From Bacillota bacterium (GTDB lineage: Bacteria > Bacillota_C > Negativicutes > JAEYSJ01), in contig JAEYSJ010000075.1 of assembly GCA_023434855.1 (NCBI GenBank), forward strand, positions 1 through 7,269: DNA of 7,269 nt, in the 5' to 3' direction. A program made the position numbers and the translations under genes. Shown piece after piece: positions 1-4,612 of the stretch. Under the pieces are notes generated by a model that had not been told where the DNA came from, made no database searches, and was given only the letters and a program-made list of their open reading frames with translations. Each line of letters opens with the position of its first letter. Positions within the stretch are counted from its first letter, which is position 1.

Positions 1-284
1 ACATTGTTATTTTTACAGGGTATACATTATCTGAGATCCGGAGCAATACCAATGCCGGCTGGGCGCGCTTATTGGCGTCAGCCGATCTGTTGGTGGCCGG
101 ACCGTATATGGCTGACAGGCCTTCTGATCGTTATCTTTGCAGTTCGGAGAATCAACAACTGGTATTTTTATCTGACAGGCTAAAACACCATCCTGACATT
201 GAAACTCCCGAGGGGCGAATGCTGGAATTCATAATTGACAGTAGTGGCAATATAACGGTTACCGGACTGAAGGAAAGTGTCTAA
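1..284 (+). CDS. Radical SAM / 4Fe-4S NrdG-like activating protein, C-terminal part (5' truncated)
   Basis: The reading frame is open from the first bases of the window and stops with TAA at 282-284; the N-terminus lies outside. The visible ~93 residues begin IVIFTGYTLSEI and continue with SADLLVAGPYMADR and CSSENQQLVFLSDR. Known of the family: single-cluster radical SAM proteins related to the anaerobic ribonucleotide reductase activase NrdG carry, after the CxxxCxxC cluster motif, a (V)xLFTGYTLEEL strand and a (A)DLLVDGPF...GSxNQRL segment. This piece matches that C-terminal half. The cluster cysteines are not in the window, so catalytic competence cannot be judged. An internal ATG at 72 falls within the conserved domain and is not a start. 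The stop lies 47 nt before the next gene on the same strand, so co-transcription is plausible. The exact substrate protein is unknown. Confidence 0.72.
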   Translation, partial: IVIFTGYTLSEIRSNTNAGWARLLASADLLVAGPYMADRPSDRYLCSSENQQLVFLSDRLKHHPDIETPEGRMLEFIIDSSGNITVTGLKESV

Positions 285-331
285 ATGGCCCAGGACGTTA
301 TCTTAGCGATTGCTTAAGGAGGAAGTTTAAC

Positions 332-1687
332 ATGTCAAAGGTTCCTTTTGGCCCGACTTATGAAGAGATGCTTAATCCCGAGGTTCTCAACGGTGAACTC
401 AGAGAAAAAGCGTTAAGAGCGCTAAAAGAAGATGAACTGGATCCTGTAAACTTGTTCAATATTACCTGGAAGACTGAGGCAAATAATGCCCGCAAGATCG
501 TATTGCCGGCGGCGTTAACAGGAATAGACGCCAACGTTGTTGTCCTTTTAGGGTATGGCTTTCCCTCCGGTTCTCATAAAGTGGGCCCGGCTTACAGTAC
601 ACTGATTGAGGGATTGGTGGATGGAGAGATTATTCCGGGAGAACACACAATACTCGGCCCGTCTACCGGAAATTTCGGCATTGGCACTGCTTATATCTCG
701 AAGCTCCTAGGGTTCAAAGCCATTGTTATTATGCCTGATAATATGAGCAAAGAACGTTACGAACGTATTTTGAGGTATGGCGGGGAACTGGAACTTACTC
801 CCGGTTCAGAATCTGACGTGATATTAACCCTGGAAAAAACCCATGAAATGATGAAAAACCCCAAGAATAAAGCATTGGCTCAGTTCGAACTTTTTCCCAA
901 TTATCGTTTTCACCGTCATGTAACAGGCAACAGCGCCATCGAAGCGGTTCAAGGAGTGGGAAATGGCCGGATCGCCGGTTTTACTTCTGCGCCGGGTTCG
1001 GCAGGCACCATTGCCGCCGGTGACCAAATCAAAGCGGTATTCCCGGAAGCAAAAATTGCCGCACTGGAACCTTATGAATGTTCAACATTAGCCAATGGCG
1101 GCCGCGGGCAGCACCGCATCGAAGGCATCGGTGACAAAATGTGTACCTTAATACACAATGTTTTGACAACAGATTTTGTAATTCTTATTAAAGATGAAGA
1201 AACGGTTCAAGGTCTGAAAATTTTTCATGATGGAGTAGAGTCTTTCGTGAAGCTAGGGGTTGACCGTGATTTTGCCTTGGGTCTACGCAATTGTTTCGGG
1301 CCTTCGGGAATTTGCAATGTGCTAGGAGCGATCAAACTGGCTAAATACCTTCGTCTCGGCCCTGGCGATAATGTTGTGACTGTGGCAACTGATGGTTTTG
1401 ACCGGTATCAGTCAGTGTTGGATGATTTGGATTGCCGGTATCTTGAAACAACGCCTTTTGTATTAGATCGTTGGGTTAACGATATATTCCTGAGAGCCCC
1501 GGATGACCATATATTTGATTTCCGCAGAATCTCCGCCAAAGAACAATTGTTTAGGCAAAAAGAAAATGACTGGCTGAAATTCGGCTATACTCAACAATTC
1601 CTGGATTCTATGCGGGACCAGGCTTTCTGGGACGGGCAGTATGCGAAGATTCATCAGTACAACGAGAAAATTAGCGCGCTGCGGTAA
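332..1687 (+). CDS. PLP-dependent fold-type II enzyme, cysteine synthase superfamily, with C-terminal extension
   Basis: This 451-aa protein has the hallmarks of the fold-type II (tryptophan synthase beta / cysteine synthase) PLP family. PSGSHKVGPA carries the likely Schiff-base lysine, Lys83. GPSTGNFGIG (109-118) resembles the substrate/PLP-contacting STGN loop of CysK. PGSAGTIAAG (221-230) is the glycine-rich phosphate-binding loop. ALEP (244-247) and FGPSGICNV (322-330) match later conserved strands. The start is fixed by AAGGAGG (316-322) 9 nt upstream of ATG. CysK is usually about 310 aa; here about 90 extra residues (roughly 362-451, rich in Trp, Phe, Asp and Arg) follow the fold and do not look like a CBS domain. 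The reaction is probably a beta-replacement or beta-elimination on an amino acid, but substrate and nucleophile are not readable. The SHKVGPA active-site context differs from the SSxKDR form of classical CysK, so I do not assign cysK. It may share a transcript with the upstream radical SAM gene. Confidence 0.85.
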   Translation: MSKVPFGPTYEEMLNPEVLNGELREKALRALKEDELDPVNLFNITWKTEANNARKIVLPAALTGIDANVVVLLGYGFPSGSHKVGPAYSTLIEGLVDGEIIPGEHTILGPSTGNFGIGTAYISKLLGFKAIVIMPDNMSKERYERILRYGGELELTPGSESDVILTLEKTHEMMKNPKNKALAQFELFPNYRFHRHVTGNSAIEAVQGVGNGRIAGFTSAPGSAGTIAAGDQIKAVFPEAKIAALEPYECSTLANGGRGQHRIEGIGDKMCTLIHNVLTTDFVILIKDEETVQGLKIFHDGVESFVKLGVDRDFALGLRNCFGPSGICNVLGAIKLAKYLRLGPGDNVVTVATDGFDRYQSVLDDLDCRYLETTPFVLDRWVNDIFLRAPDDHIFDFRRISAKEQLFRQKENDWLKFGYTQQFLDSMRDQAFWDGQYAKIHQYNEKISALR

Positions 1688-1711
1688 CGCTTTGATAAAC
1701 AGGAGAAGCAA

Positions 1712-1762
1712 ATGCTAAATGCTTTCCGGAAAAGTGTCGCGGAAAGCATAATAAGTATGTGA
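1712..1762 (+). CDS. Possible 16-aa small ORF downstream of the PLP gene
   Basis: ATG at 1712 is preceded by AGGAG (1701-1705) at a 6-nt spacing, and the frame encodes MLNAFRKSVAESIISM before TGA. It begins 25 nt after the PLP-enzyme stop. The only support is the well-placed ribosome binding site; an ORF this short is expected by chance. Codons 3-12 coincide with an inverted repeat (1719-1728/1740-1749), so the stretch may be a hairpin rather than a gene. It could also be the remnant of a following gene that was lost. I recognise no homologue. Confidence 0.2.
   Translation: MLNAFRKSVAESIISM
1719..1749. repeat. Inverted repeat (10-bp arms) after the PLP enzyme gene
   Basis: Perfect arms ATGCTTTCCG (1719-1728) and CGGAAAGCAT (1740-1749) enclose an 11-nt loop, 31 nt after the stop codon. 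No T-run follows on the plus strand (next bases AATAAGTATG), so it is at best a weak or 3'-end-stabilising hairpin rather than a classical intrinsic terminator. Confidence 0.55.
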
Positions 1763-1821
1763 CTGAAATACATGCTTTTACAAAAAAAATTATTTTCGGC
1801 TAATTTTTTACAAAATTCTTG

Positions 1822-1850
1822 TTGACATTAACAATAGACTATGTTAAATT
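1822..1850 (+). promoter_or_regulatory. Sigma-A-type promoter for the candidate structured RNA
   Basis: A perfect -35 TTGACA (1822-1827) is followed at 17 bp by TAAATT (1845-1850), or at 16 bp by TTAAAT (1844-1849), as a moderate -10. Upstream, 1782-1817 is A/T-rich with A and T tracts, resembling an UP element. The start of transcription would be near 1856-1858. The next protein gene downstream on this strand is more than 2.5 kb away, and an intrinsic terminator ends the unit at about 2049, so the product would be a short untranslated RNA. Confidence 0.55.
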
Positions 1851-1872
1851 AATAACATAGTCTATTGTTAAT
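1827..1872. promoter_or_regulatory. Perfect 20-bp-arm palindrome covering the promoter (candidate operator)
   Basis: Left arm ATTAACAATAGACTATGTTA (1827-1846) and right arm TAACATAGTCTATTGTTAAT (1853-1872) are exact reverse complements separated by 6 bp (AATTAA). The dyad runs from the last base of the -35 through the spacer and -10 to about +16. Each arm is itself a near-palindrome (TTAAC-a-ATAG-A-CTAT-GTTAA), so the site can be read as two adjacent operators. That layout is typical of repression by a dimeric winged-helix regulator such as a MarR-type protein. The regulator is not in the window. A mobile-element end is an alternative reading, but no transposase accompanies it. Confidence 0.6.
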
Positions 1873-2049
1873 AATTTGGCCGTCCCGGACCAAGGTAATT
1901 GTTTATGCAGTCATACTATTCACTCTTTTAACCTGAATTTGGTCCTGGGTTACCGCGACTATAACCTCCTAAATAGTCTGCAGGTAATTAGCTCTGCTAC
2001 GGTCAAACTTATACCAAAGTCTTACACTTGGGGCGTGTAAGACTTTTTT
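1857..2049 (+). ncRNA. Candidate structured RNA with a four-way junction and its own terminator
   Basis: Manual folding gives a compact cloverleaf. P1 pairs 1871-1882 with 2000-2012 (12 bp, one bulged C at 2008, one G-U at 1879/2003). Hairpin A pairs 1884-1893 with 1939-1949 (10 bp, one bulged U), with a further GGT/ACC helix inside. Hairpin B pairs 1950-1962 with 1973-1987 (TTACC-GC-GACTAT against ATAGTC-GC-GGTAA with two single-base bulges). Hairpin C pairs 1989-1992 with 1996-1999. Only U1883 and U1988 are unpaired at the junction. A strong intrinsic terminator follows 3 nt after P1. The G-U pair favours the plus strand. A TTGACA promoter lies just upstream. No open frame of note is inside. 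I do not recognise it as 6S, tmRNA, SRP, RNase P or a riboswitch class I know. It may be a trans-acting RNA or an aptamer with no attached gene. The fold was made by hand and has no covariation support. Confidence 0.5.
2016..2049 (+). terminator. Strong intrinsic terminator of the candidate RNA
   Basis: Perfect 12-bp stem AAAGTCTTACAC (2016-2027) / GTGTAAGACTTT (2035-2046) with a 7-nt loop, running into six T residues (2044-2049) and then GTTTCC. On the opposite strand the hairpin is followed by GGTATAAG without a T-run, so it mainly serves plus-strand transcription. It lies 10 nt past the stop codon of the converging histidine kinase and could help end that transcript only weakly. Confidence 0.85.
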
Positions 2050-2059
2050 GTTTCCTTAC

Positions 2060-3574
2060 TTATTTATTTTGTGGTTTTTTAACATAGAAATTAATTTTAG
2101 TTCCAGTTCCACATTCGGATTCGCACCAAACGTTGCCGCCTAGTTGGCGCACCAGTGTCCGCACATAGGCCAAACCCATACCGTCACCAGGCAACTCTTG
2201 TTTTCCTGCCCGCCAGAAAATATCGAAGATTCTTTCCTGATCGGCGGCGATGATTCCACATCCGTTATCTTCTATGATGAAACTATATTTTTCTCCATCG
2301 CTGGTAGAGGATATCTTAATTTTCCCCTGACAGCCGGGCTTGAGATACTTAATGGCATTGTCCAGCAAATTGCTGAATATTTGCTCCATTGCCAGATGAT
2401 CACTTTCAATTTCCGGCAATGGTCCAATCGCTAAAATAATATTCATCTTGGTAATCTGATGGTTAAAGGACTGTAAAACATTAGTAACAAGCTTATTCAT
2501 ATCGACTTTCTGGTAAGTCATCTCCCGCCGGCCCAGACGGGCCAGCTTAAGCAACGCAGTTACCATCCTATCCAGGCGGTCAACCGATGATCGAATGAAC
2601 TCCAATGAGTCCGGTACATCTTTCTCCAAAACCATATATAATTTCTGTTGGATGCTTTCCGGAAGCTGCACCAGCTCATCACGGATAATTTGCTTCAGTT
2701 CATCTAAAGAATTCATTAGTTCCCGGGAAAAACCCTTCAGATTAACCATTGGTGTTCGAAAATCATGGGCCACGATGTTAGCGAAGGATTTAAGTTCTGT
2801 ATTTGTTGCAGCCAGTTCAGCAGCAAATTGCTTTAATTGTTGTTCGTTGGCAACGAGCTCGTTCCGGCTTTCAAGCAATATTTCTTCCGTTGTCTTGAGT
2901 CCATTGATTTCGCTTCTTAAGGCTTCGTTAATTTCGTGTAATCCAGCTAATTTATTAACGAGTTCAAGATTAAGCTTTTTTAGTTGTTCCTCGTGCTGTC
3001 TGCGCACAGTAATATCCCAGAAAGTGATTGAAAATCCATGAACTTCTTTGGTTTCCGGACCAACCAGGCAAACGATGGTAGCGGTAAGGGTATATGTTTC
3101 GCCGTCAGGATTGGTATACATGACATCAAGACTGCGGATATTCTCCCCGAATATGGCATTATTGAGCGAGAAAGGTTTACTGTCTTCCGCTGTACAGAGC
3201 GGTATTGTCTGGTCTAACCAAGTGTACAGGAGGTTTGGCCCAAATAACCTTGCAGCCGCTTTATTAAATCTGACAATCCGGCCGGTTACGTCGCAGATCA
3301 TCATAGATTCAGCTGCCTGATCAAATACTTCACACATAAACCGTTGATCATTCCATTTTTGATCAATAAGGACATTAACAACAACACGAACATGATCCGA
3401 ATCTTGTTGAATATAAATTTTATCTTCCTTATTCTCTGCAGGAAGTATCCTGGCATCTCCATAATGGATGGCGCTTATTATATTATTTGCTTCTTTCAGT
3501 TGCCAGCGAAGTTCACCAATTTCAGCCATTAGTTCTTCTTGTGTCCGCGACTCGTTACCCATCATCATCACCAC
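2060..3574 (-). CDS. Soluble PAS-domain sensor histidine kinase (orphan)
   Basis: Read from the GTG at 3574 this is 504 aa (numbering below). A short helical N-terminus (ELMAEIGELRWQLKEA) precedes a PAS domain at about 80-190 ending in the PAC-like GFSITFWDITVRRQ. A long coiled coil (about 193-265) leads to the HisKA H-box VAHDFRTP with phosphoacceptor His270. The HATPase_c domain shows the N box LLDNAIKYL (Asn406), G1 IIEDNGCGI (Asp436), F box IFDIFW and G2 GDGMGL (463-467), so all kinase motifs are present. HisKA looks stretched by roughly 25 residues between the H-box and the second helix. There is no transmembrane segment, so it acts in the cytosol; the signal is unknown. No response regulator is adjacent, so it is an orphan kinase, feeding for example a phosphorelay. 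An in-frame ATG at 3658 would add 28 residues but has no ribosome binding site; GGAGGG lies 8 nt before the GTG. Confidence 0.9.
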   Translation of the reverse strand: MVMMMGNESRTQEELMAEIGELRWQLKEANNIISAIHYGDARILPAENKEDKIYIQQDSDHVRVVVNVLIDQKWNDQRFMCEVFDQAAESMMICDVTGRIVRFNKAAARLFGPNLLYTWLDQTIPLCTAEDSKPFSLNNAIFGENIRSLDVMYTNPDGETYTLTATIVCLVGPETKEVHGFSITFWDITVRRQHEEQLKKLNLELVNKLAGLHEINEALRSEINGLKTTEEILLESRNELVANEQQLKQFAAELAATNTELKSFANIVAHDFRTPMVNLKGFSRELMNSLDELKQIIRDELVQLPESIQQKLYMVLEKDVPDSLEFIRSSVDRLDRMVTALLKLARLGRREMTYQKVDMNKLVTNVLQSFNHQITKMNIILAIGPLPEIESDHLAMEQIFSNLLDNAIKYLKPGCQGKIKISSTSDGEKYSFIIEDNGCGIIAADQERIFDIFWRAGKQELPGDGMGLAYVRTLVRQLGGNVWCESECGTGTKINFYVKKPQNK

Positions 3575-3582
3575 CTGTTTAT

Positions 3583-3588
3583 CCCTCC
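3583..3588 (-). promoter_or_regulatory. Shine-Dalgarno GGAGGG that decides the histidine kinase start
   Basis: On the minus strand GGAGGG (3588 to 3583) is followed after 8 nt by GTG-GTG-ATG-ATG-ATG. The first GTG (3574) is at ideal spacing; the second GTG is at 11 nt and the first ATG at 14 nt. The upstream ATG at 3658 is preceded by CCCACTTAATT with no SD-like bases. The longer reading cannot be excluded. Confidence 0.6.
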
Positions 3589-3856
3589 AGCGCGAGGTTA
3601 ATGTCATCCTCTTTGACATATCCCCGATAAACGCACGTACAGGTTTTGGCAATTTCATAATTAAGTGGGAACGGTTTGTACTTCTAACTGGTTCATTATG
3701 AATGCAAATCCTTTATTCCTTGAATGTTAATGAATCCCTAAAATCCACAATATACTTTATATTAAAATATTCGCTATTCTTAGAATTTCTCCTGCAATAT
3801 TTTTCCATATAAACAAGGATTTCGGAAATTATTTTATTCCCCTAAAAGTCATAAAA

Positions 3857-3883
3857 GAGACAACGGGACGGTTCTTCTGTCTT
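3857..3883. repeat. REP-like inverted repeat, GACAACGGGACGGTTCTTCTGTC type
   Basis: AGACA (3858-3862) pairs with TGTCT (3878-3882), extended by a G-T pair, around the core ACGGGACGGTTCTTC. From memory, sequences of the form GACAaxGGGACGGTTCTTxTGTC recur as dispersed intergenic repeats in clostridial genomes; that resemblance is the main reason for listing it. No copy number can be seen from one window. It lies between the kinase gene and the FMN riboswitch promoter. Confidence 0.4.
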
Positions 3884-3901
3884 AGATCAACATTTAAAAC
3901 T

Positions 3902-3971
3902 GTCGTCAGTTGACTAGTTGCTGAAAGGGATTGATAATAATTGGATAGGTAGTTACAGTTATACTGACGAC
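3902..3971. repeat. 9-bp inverted repeat bracketing the riboswitch promoter
   Basis: GTCGTCAGT (3902-3910) and ACTGACGAC (3963-3971) are perfect reverse complements 52 bp apart. The left arm ends on the first base of the -35 box; the right arm ends just before the FMN aptamer P1 helix. The left arm is upstream of the predicted transcription start, so the repeat would work as DNA (for example a looped operator) unless transcription starts earlier. Confidence 0.45.
3910..3938 (+). promoter_or_regulatory. Sigma-A promoter of the FMN riboswitch transcript
   Basis: TTGACT (3910-3915) and GATAAT (3933-3938) are separated by exactly 17 bp, a near-consensus housekeeping promoter. Transcription would begin around 3945, leaving about 27 nt before the aptamer. 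A good promoter indicates that the riboswitch is transcribed although no riboflavin gene follows. Confidence 0.7.
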
Positions 3972-4112
3972 TTATTCTCAGGGCGGGGTAAAAATCCCCA
4001 CCGGTGGTATCTCGTGTTAGCCTGGGGAGTCCGCAAACGCTTCTTTTTAGAAGGTCTGCAAACCTGGTGAGATGCCAGAGCCGACGGTAATAATCCAGAT
4101 GGAAGAGGATAG
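3972..4112 (+). ncRNA. FMN riboswitch (RFN element), apparently orphan
   Basis: All landmark blocks of the FMN aptamer are present in order: TTCTCAGGGCGGGGTAAAAA, ATCCCCACCGGTGGTA, AGCCTGGGGAGTCCGCAAACGC, a variable hairpin CTTC-TTTTTA-GAAG, CCTGGTGAGATGCCAG, AGCCGACGGTAATAATCCAG and ATGGAAGAGGATA. P1 pairs TATTCTC (3973-3979) with GAGGATA (4105-4111). Known function: binds flavin mononucleotide and shuts off riboflavin synthesis or uptake genes by termination or RBS masking. Downstream, however, no ribD/ribE/ribBA/ribH or ribU follows on this strand; the next gene is the oppositely oriented zinc-ribbon gene. The block usually seen as AGTCCGGATGG reads AATCCAGATGG here, a mild deviation near the 3' side. 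A weak hairpin at 4136-4152 may be the remaining expression platform. Confidence 0.93.
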
Positions 4113-4135
4113 TTTAGTAAATTTTACTGGTTGAT

Positions 4136-4154
4136 AGCAGGCTCAGCCTGTTTA
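4136..4154 (+). terminator. Weak hairpin after the FMN aptamer (possible expression platform)
   Basis: AGCAGGC (4136-4142) pairs with GCCTGTT (4146-4152) around a TCA loop (7 bp, one G-U), followed only by TA then CCCC, so the U-tract is poor. It sits 24 nt past P1. It may be a degenerate riboswitch terminator. A second small hairpin, AGTAA-ATT-TTACT, lies between P1 and this stem. No start codon with an SD lies close enough for translational control. Confidence 0.3.
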
Positions 4155-4187
4155 CCCCTCACCCTGATTCTGGTAAGTCAATAGCAA

Positions 4188-4226
4188 TTCAAAAATAAAG
4201 GGCCTATTGCTGCAGCAACAGGCCTT
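4188..4226 (-). terminator. Intrinsic terminator of the zinc-ribbon gene
   Basis: On the minus strand the hairpin GGCCTGTTGC-TGCA-GCAATAGGCC (10 bp with one G-U pair, which only pairs in this orientation) is followed by CTTTATTTTTG. It lies 33 nt beyond the stop codon of the small zinc-ribbon gene. In the plus orientation the stem has an A-C mismatch and no T-run, so it would not efficiently stop riboswitch read-through. Confidence 0.75.
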
Positions 4227-4256
4227 GCAAATGGAACTCTGAGTTCCCCAAAATTA

Positions 4257-4409
4257 TTATTTAGCGACACAACCGAAATGACCTGGCTGTTGAGCTATTG
4301 TAATTATTGTGCCTTTACCGCCACATTTCTCACAGTTCTCCGGTTTTTTTCCTTCCACTGGCTCGAGAATCCAACCACATTCTACACATTTGTATAAAAC
4401 ATCTGACAT
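4257..4409 (-). CDS. Small zinc-ribbon / rubredoxin-like protein (50 aa)
   Basis: A complete 50-aa frame on the minus strand starts with ATG at 4409, preceded 6 nt upstream by AAAGGGGAGT (4425-4416), and ends in TAA at 4259-4257. The protein opens MSDVLYKCVECGWILEPVEG and carries CxxC at Cys8/Cys11 and CxxC at Cys26/Cys29, each followed by Gly, i.e. two metal-binding knuckles 14 residues apart. A fifth cysteine (Cys47) sits near the C-terminus in GHFGCVAK. The spacing fits a rubredoxin-like or zinc-ribbon fold of the sort found alone or fused to rubrerythrins; iron or zinc cannot be told apart from sequence. Its role is unknown; electron transfer or peroxide/oxygen defence would be family-level guesses. 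The gene has its own terminator and is convergent with the FMN riboswitch, whose read-through would be antisense to it. Confidence 0.82.
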   Translation of the reverse strand: MSDVLYKCVECGWILEPVEGKKPENCEKCGGKGTIITIAQQPGHFGCVAK

Positions 4410-4495
4410 TTGATAACTCCCCTTTCTTTTTAAATTTTTATTATCTATTTATAATTATTCTTTGTTGGTTAAAATTTTCCCTCCTAGTTTTTCTG

Positions 4496-4510
4496 TGTAT
4501 ACAGTATACA
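4496..4510. promoter_or_regulatory. Perfect palindrome TGTATACAGTATACA between divergent genes
   Basis: Seven-bp perfect arms around a central A lie in the 203-bp space between the minus-strand zinc-ribbon gene and plus-strand sspH, about 87 bp from the former's start. The form is that of an operator for a dimeric repressor (GntR/YtrA-type sites are similar in style), but no cognate regulator is visible. It is more likely to act on the zinc-ribbon gene, because the sspH promoter is about 50 bp downstream of it. Confidence 0.4.
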
Positions 4511-4562
4511 TAAAAACTGTATTTAAATAAAAAATTTCGGATTATAACGAGGATAGCGGCAA

Positions 4563-4591
4563 GAATAGTTTTTTGGGTATATGTGATACTA
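4563..4591 (+). promoter_or_regulatory. Sigma-G-type forespore promoter of sspH
   Basis: GAATA (4563-4567) fits the sigma-G -35 consensus GHATR. GATACTA (4585-4591) matches six of seven positions of the -10 consensus CATNHTA. The spacer is 17 bp. Transcription would start near 4597, only about 15 nt before the sspH start codon and right at its SD. This agrees with known forespore expression of SASP genes and rules out the upstream in-frame ATG at 4583, which lies inside the promoter. Confidence 0.7.
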
Positions 4592-4612
4592 CTTTTGAAA
4601 GGAGTTGAGCAT

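Noticed and set aside
285..317. Ten-codon ORF MAQDVILAIA directly after the radical SAM stop, preceded by AAGGAAAG
   Set aside because: It is too short to support without conservation, and its stop codon overlaps the SD of the PLP gene. Possibly translational coupling, but not claimable.
1827..1872. Palindrome as an insertion-sequence end
   Set aside because: No transposase, second copy or target duplication is visible in the window, and the promoter overlap explains it better.
1939..1960. Resemblance of GGGTTACCGCG to the T-box sequence GGGTGGNACCGCG
   Set aside because: The T-box bulge UGGN is not in place, there is no stem I or specifier loop in the ~90 nt available upstream, and no aminoacyl-tRNA synthetase or amino-acid gene follows. 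The bases are better explained by hairpins A and B.
2595..3041. Long plus-strand open frame inside the histidine kinase
   Set aside because: It is antisense to conserved PAS-linker/HisKA coding sequence, with Ser/Cys-rich low-complexity translation typical of a shadow frame.
3713..3808. Minus-strand 31-codon ORF (MEKYCRRNSKNSEYF...) upstream of the histidine kinase
   Set aside because: No SD, no recognisable family, and A/T-rich intergenic composition; probably chance or part of a repeat.
4583..4612. Upstream in-frame ATG for sspH
   Set aside because: It lies on the sigma-G -10 box and has no SD; the family begins at the later Met (MQVKRA...).
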